DNA from: Bryobacteraceae bacterium
GTDB lineage: Bacteria; Acidobacteriota; Terriglobia; Bryobacterales; Bryobacteraceae
Length of the DNA: 8,153 bases
Reading direction: 5' to 3'
Assembly: GCA_030044325.1 (NCBI GenBank)
Contig: JASHWA010000587.1
Span: 1-8,153, forward strand
Part shown: piece by piece, positions 5,952-8,153 of the stretch
Layout of the letters: every line of letters starts with the position of its first letter
Numbering within the stretch: the stretch's first letter is position 1
The notes under the pieces: generated by a model
Told to the model about the DNA's origin: nothing
What the model saw: only the letters and a program-made list of their open reading frames with translations
The model's database searches: none
Position numbers and translations under genes: made by a program

Positions 5952-6872
5952 TCAGTCTCTCAGCCTCTTTCCCGTCAGCTCGATAAACACGTCCTCCAGC
6001 GTGGGACGCTTCAAATGGATGTCTTCAAGATCCAGGCCCCGCTGGTCGATCCACTTGATCAGATCGGGCAACGTTCGCGCGGGACGCGTCGAATAAACCG
6101 TCAGCAGAAGACGATCTTCGCTCAGCGTGCGCTTGTCGGATTCCTCAAAATCGGGGACCTCCTCCGCCATCGGCTGCGCGGTGCGAATCTCGATCACGGA
6201 GCGCCCGCCGGCGCGCGACTGGATTTCGCGCGGCGTGCCCATGGCGATGATCTGGCCCTGATCGACGATGGCGACGCGGTCGCACAGGCGCTCAGCTTCC
6301 TCGATGTAGTGCGTGGTCAGCAGGATGGTGCGGCGCGCGTCCTTCAATTCGCAGATCAGGTTGTGGATTTCCAGGCGCACCTGGGGGTCGAGGCCGGTGG
6401 TCGGTTCGTCGAGGAAAAGCATCTGCGGATCGTTGACCATGGCAAGGGCCAACGCCACGCGCTGCTTCTGCCCGCCCGACAATTTCGAATAGTAATCATT
6501 GCGCTTTTCCCAAAGCTGGAGGCGCTGGATCAGCTTGTCGATATCGGTGTGGCGCGAATAAAACGCGGCGAACAGCGCCAGCGCTTCCCGCACCGTGATC
6601 TTATCGGGCAGATTGGTGAGCTGAAGGCACACGCCGATGCGATCCTTGATCGAGCGCGTGTCGGTGGCCGGGTCGAAGCCGAGCACGGCGACATCGCCCG
6701 AAGTGCGCGGCCGCAGGCCTTCGAGAATTTCGACCGTGGTGGTCTTCCCCGCCCCGTTGGGACCGAGCAGACCGAAAACTTCGCCCGGCGCCACCTCGAA
6801 ATCGATTCCGCGCACGGCCTCGAAATCGCCATAGGATTTGTGCAGCCCTGCCACGTAAATCGCGTTTTTCAT
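5952..6872 (-). CDS. ABC exporter ATP-binding protein (partner of the ABC-2 permease)
   Basis: A 306-aa nucleotide-binding subunit of the CcmA/DrrA type. All motifs are intact: Walker A GPNGAGKTT (37-45), Q-loop Gln84, signature LSGGQKQR (131-138), Walker B MLFLDEP (151-157) with catalytic Glu156, and switch His188 in LTTHY. After the core, about 225-306 form the C-terminal extension typical of drug and polysaccharide exporters, ending in RPTLEDVFIELTG. It should hydrolyse ATP in the cytoplasm as a dimer and drive the permease domain encoded 55 nt downstream. The transported compound cannot be deduced; DrrA/DrrB-like pairs export drugs, lipids or polymers. There is no recognisable Shine-Dalgarno before the ATG at 6870-6872, and a TACAAT box ends only seven bases upstream, which points to a leaderless start. 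Confidence 0.95.
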   Translation of the reverse strand: MKNAIYVAGLHKSYGDFEAVRGIDFEVAPGEVFGLLGPNGAGKTTTVEILEGLRPRTSGDVAVLGFDPATDTRSIKDRIGVCLQLTNLPDKITVREALALFAAFYSRHTDIDKLIQRLQLWEKRNDYYSKLSGGQKQRVALALAMVNDPQMLFLDEPTTGLDPQVRLEIHNLICELKDARRTILLTTHYIEEAERLCDRVAIVDQGQIIAMGTPREIQSRAGGRSVIEIRTAQPMAEEVPDFEESDKRTLSEDRLLLTVYSTRPARTLPDLIKWIDQRGLDLEDIHLKRPTLEDVFIELTGKRLRD

Positions 6873-6879
6873 CGGTTAC

Positions 6880-6885
6880 ATTGTA
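6880..6885 (-). promoter_or_regulatory. Possible -10 box giving a leaderless ATPase mRNA
   Basis: TACAAT on the minus strand ends seven bases before the ATPase ATG. If used as a -10 element, transcription would begin at or next to the A of the ATG. This fits the absence of a Shine-Dalgarno. The matching -35 region is poor. Confidence 0.3.
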
Positions 6886-6920
6886 TCGGGCGTACATATT
6901 GCAGGCGGGTGAAAACCGGT

Positions 6921-6957
6921 GGACAGCGGAATTGGCAGGATGAACAGCAGAACGAAA
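6921..6957. repeat. Degenerate decamer repeat remnant
   Basis: Loose ten-base units on the plus strand (GGACAGCGGA, ATTGGCAGGA, TGAACAGCAG) resemble the theme ACAGGAT repeated every ten bases. It is similar in style, though not in sequence, to the repeat at 1111-1200. No coding signal was found in it on either strand. Confidence 0.3.
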
Positions 6958-6993
6958 AGGCCGCCGACCCACTGGATTAGGTTACGGCGGCCT
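6951..6993 (-). terminator. GC-rich hairpin with T run, upstream of the ABC operon
   Basis: Perfect 9-bp arms, AGGCCGCCG at 6958-6966 and CGGCGGCCT at 6985-6993, enclose an 18-nt loop. Reading the minus strand, the stem is followed by TTTTCGTT (the stem's last T plus 6957-6951). This fits a modest intrinsic terminator. It could end transcription from the rnhB pair about 250 nt upstream, or act as an attenuator for transcripts starting near 7009. The plus strand lacks a T run after it. Confidence 0.5.
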
Positions 6994-7015
6994 GGGCTCT
7001 GGAATGGAACGATTG

Positions 7016-7021
7016 ATTATA
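7016..7021 (-). promoter_or_regulatory. TATAAT -10 element upstream of the ABC operon
   Basis: A perfect TATAAT on the minus strand lies about 145 nt before the ATPase start. It is flanked by a hairpin with arms ACGATCC (7021-7027) and GGATCGT (7039-7045), which occupies the spacer and -35 zone and could be an operator. No good TTGACA is present at 16-18 nt. Confidence 0.35.
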
Positions 7022-7090
7022 CGATCCAGAAGGGGTGCGGATCGTTTCAGAAAAATTGTGAACGTTTGCGGGGAAACTTTCGGGGACGGC

Positions 7091-7111
7091 CCGCTCGCTG
7101 ACGCGAGGCGG
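7091..7111. repeat. REP-like hairpin 1 (TGAC loop)
   Basis: CTCGC (7094-7098) and GCGAG (7103-7107) pair around a TGAC loop. CCG and CGG continue the stem outside with one bulged G. The imperfect GC-rich stem and tetraloop are typical of REP elements. Confidence 0.5.
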
Positions 7112-7132
7112 TTGGAAGGCGCCGCTTGCCGC

Positions 7133-7152
7133 CCGCGGCATGACTGCCGCGG
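7133..7152. repeat. REP-like hairpin 2 (TGAC loop)
   Basis: CCGCGGCA (7133-7140) pairs perfectly with TGCCGCGG (7145-7152) around TGAC, the same loop as the hairpin 30 nt away. It shares arm sequence with a longer 10-bp inverted repeat (7148-7157 with 7186-7195), so two folds compete. Confidence 0.55.
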
Positions 7153-7190
7153 CTCGCCTAGATCGTGGAACGTAAACGTAGCCCCGCGAG

Positions 7191-7210
7191 CCGCGCCAGT
7201 AATGGCGCGG
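7191..7210. repeat. REP-like hairpin 3 (GTAA/TTAC loop)
   Basis: CCGCGCCA (7191-7198) pairs perfectly with TGGCGCGG (7203-7210) around GTAA, read TTAC on the minus strand. A GTAG lies ten bases before it at 7179-7182; a GTAG foot is common in REP sequences. It sits 28 nt past the stop of the minus-strand gene ending at 7239, a usual REP position. Confidence 0.55.
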
Positions 7211-7238
7211 GTTTAGCTGGTGATCTCCGCACAAACGC

Positions 7239-7571
7239 TCAAGAGGGCCGGCGCAGGGAGCGGAAGAATTCCCACAGCGCGACGTAGATGTTCACCAGAC
7301 CCAGACCGGTGAGCGCGCCGCGGAAATAGGGATCCTCCCAGATGTTCCGCAGTGCGGGGTTCACGGTCGGGAAGTAGTTCATTTTCCAGGTGTCGTCCAT
7401 CCACGGGAAGATCACCAGAAAAATGCCGATCTCGAAGGCGAAAATGGCGAAGCAGACGTTCAGGAGCTTTCCGGACCGGCGGCGCGGCGCGGGCTGGGGT
7501 TCGGCCGGCGCTTCGGGAAGCTGGCTCGCGTTGATCGGACCGTCGTTTAATGGGTTCCCTGTCAATGACAT
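7239..7571 (-). CDS. Small two-helix membrane protein, function unknown
   Basis: A 110-aa protein. Residues 1-34 are Pro/Ala-rich and end in a basic patch (PRRRSGK). Helix 1 is about 36-56 (NVCFAIFAFEIGIFLVIF) and helix 2 about 84-104. Between them a short loop carries PWMDDTW and YFP. Both termini are predicted on the same side, probably cytoplasmic by the positive-inside rule (RRR before helix 1, RSLRR after helix 2). Aromatic residues cluster at the helix ends. I do not recognise a named family; short proteins of similar layout seem common in Acidobacteriota, but that is from memory. Its ATG overlaps the 3' end of rnhB by 10 nt, so translation is probably coupled. A GGGTGAG stretch upstream may be its ribosome-binding site. 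Confidence 0.75.
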   Translation of the reverse strand: MSLTGNPLNDGPINASQLPEAPAEPQPAPRRRSGKLLNVCFAIFAFEIGIFLVIFPWMDDTWKMNYFPTVNPALRNIWEDPYFRGALTGLGLVNIYVALWEFFRSLRRPS

Positions 7572-8153
7572 GCAAACAGCTCACCCTGCGGAGGACTTTC
7601 TTGAGGATAGCCGGTCCAGGCCGGGAAACGGCTCACATTGCGGACCGGCTCGAAACTGAATCGATGGAGCATGGTAGGCCCCATGCGCGCAAGCGCGTCA
7701 AGGTGCTCGGGCGTCGAGTATCCTTTATTATTCGCCAGGCCGTATTGGGGGAAAACGCGATCCCATGCGAGCAGCGCGGCGTCGCGGCGTGTTTTTGCGA
7801 GAATCGACGCCGCGGCAATCGAAAAACTGAGCGCATCGCCGTGGATCAGCGGCTTTTGCGCGATCGGAACTTCGAGTTTGACGGCGTCGAGCAGCAGGTA
7901 ATCGCAGCTTTCGCCGATTCTCGTCGTCATCTGGTCGAGGGCCCTCTTCATTGCGACGAGCGAAGCCTGGTAAATGTTGATCCGGTCGATCTCAAAAACG
8001 TCGCAGGCGGCGACAGCCCAGGCGCGGGCGCGCTCGACGATGCGTTGGGCGAGCGTTTCGCGGCGTTCGGGCAGAAGCGCCTTGCTATCGTCGAGTCCGC
8101 GAATGGGTTTTTCCGGATCGAGCACCACGGCGGCGGCGAATACCGGTCCGAAC
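7562..8153 (-). CDS. rnhB: Ribonuclease HII, N-terminus cut by the window edge
   Basis: Cleaves the RNA strand of RNA-DNA hybrids and starts removal of misincorporated ribonucleotides. At the right edge the frame reads GPVFAAAVVLDP, matching the family's GPLAGPVVAAAV segment, so the gene begins beyond the window and the first catalytic pair (DEAGRG) is not visible. Counting from the GTG at 8126-8128, LDDSK is 12-16, the third acidic residue is Asp81 (LLLDAV) and the fourth Asp98 (HGDALSFSIAAASILAKTRRD). Their 17-residue spacing suits bacterial RNase HII. KGYSTPEHLDAL (134-145) and LHRFSFEPV (154-162) complete the C-terminal signatures. A short Pro-rich tail follows. The GTG is an internal codon, not the real start. 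The gene is co-transcribed with the overlapping membrane protein. Confidence 0.95.
   Translation of the reverse strand, partial: FGPVFAAAVVLDPEKPIRGLDDSKALLPERRETLAQRIVERARAWAVAACDVFEIDRINIYQASLVAMKRALDQMTTRIGESCDYLLLDAVKLEVPIAQKPLIHGDALSFSIAAASILAKTRRDAALLAWDRVFPQYGLANNKGYSTPEHLDALARMGPTMLHRFSFEPVRNVSRFPAWTGYPQESPPQGELFACH

Noticed and set aside
5937..6980. Plus-strand open frame (347 aa) opposite the ABC ATPase
   Set aside because: Antisense shadow of a textbook ATPase; no protein features of its own.
6977..7234. 85-aa minus-strand open frame in the gap before the ABC operon
   Set aside because: It runs through three REP-like hairpins and the terminator-like stem and has Arg/Ala-rich random composition.
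6873..7238. tRNA or other known structured RNA gene
   Set aside because: The hairpins do not form a cloverleaf, there is no T-loop GTTCRANNC box or CCA end in the right place, and no riboswitch class was recognised.
1..8153. CRISPR array, prophage, integron or toxin-antitoxin pair
   Set aside because: No regularly spaced identical repeats, no integrase or transposase, and no small gene pair with toxin or antitoxin features.

Overview
This is a GC-rich (roughly 60%) bacterial chromosomal window with seven genes. Six are on the minus strand and one is on the plus strand. The gene mix suggests Acidobacteriota, possibly a Bryobacteraceae/Solibacter-like lineage: a Ser/Thr kinase with a GEGGMGEVY loop, an exported SYLF protein, a membrane-anchored HtrA, and a short two-helix membrane protein behind rnhB. 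No rRNA or marker gene is present, so this placement is inference with moderate to low confidence.

Layout from left to right. Bases 1-86 hold the N-terminal end of a Ser/Thr protein kinase (minus). It is divergent from an exported SYLF/YSC84-type lipid-binding protein (430-1098, plus). The 343-nt gap between them contains a 75-nt inverted-repeat element and a perfect 20-bp palindrome. The SYLF gene converges on a minus-strand pair: an HtrA/DegP-type protease with two PDZ domains (1846-3474), followed 14 nt later by an AlgH/YqgE protein that unusually carries an export signal (1187-1831). The convergent junction holds a degenerate ~10-bp repeat and a long hairpin.

A second minus-strand unit is an ABC exporter: ATPase (5952-6872), then a 730-aa protein (3704-5896). 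The latter fuses a six-helix ABC-2 permease, a seventh helix and a complete metal-dependent amidohydrolase. Topology counting puts the hydrolase outside the cytoplasmic membrane. This is the most unusual feature here: export and extracytoplasmic hydrolysis in one polypeptide.

At the right edge, rnhB (RNase HII, N-terminus cut by the window end) overlaps a small two-helix membrane protein by 10 nt. The 366-nt gap between that pair and the ABC operon holds three REP-like hairpins, a TATAAT-type promoter element, a GC-rich hairpin followed by a short T run, and a possible leaderless start for the ATPase. No tRNA, rRNA, CRISPR array, transposase gene or phage gene was seen.
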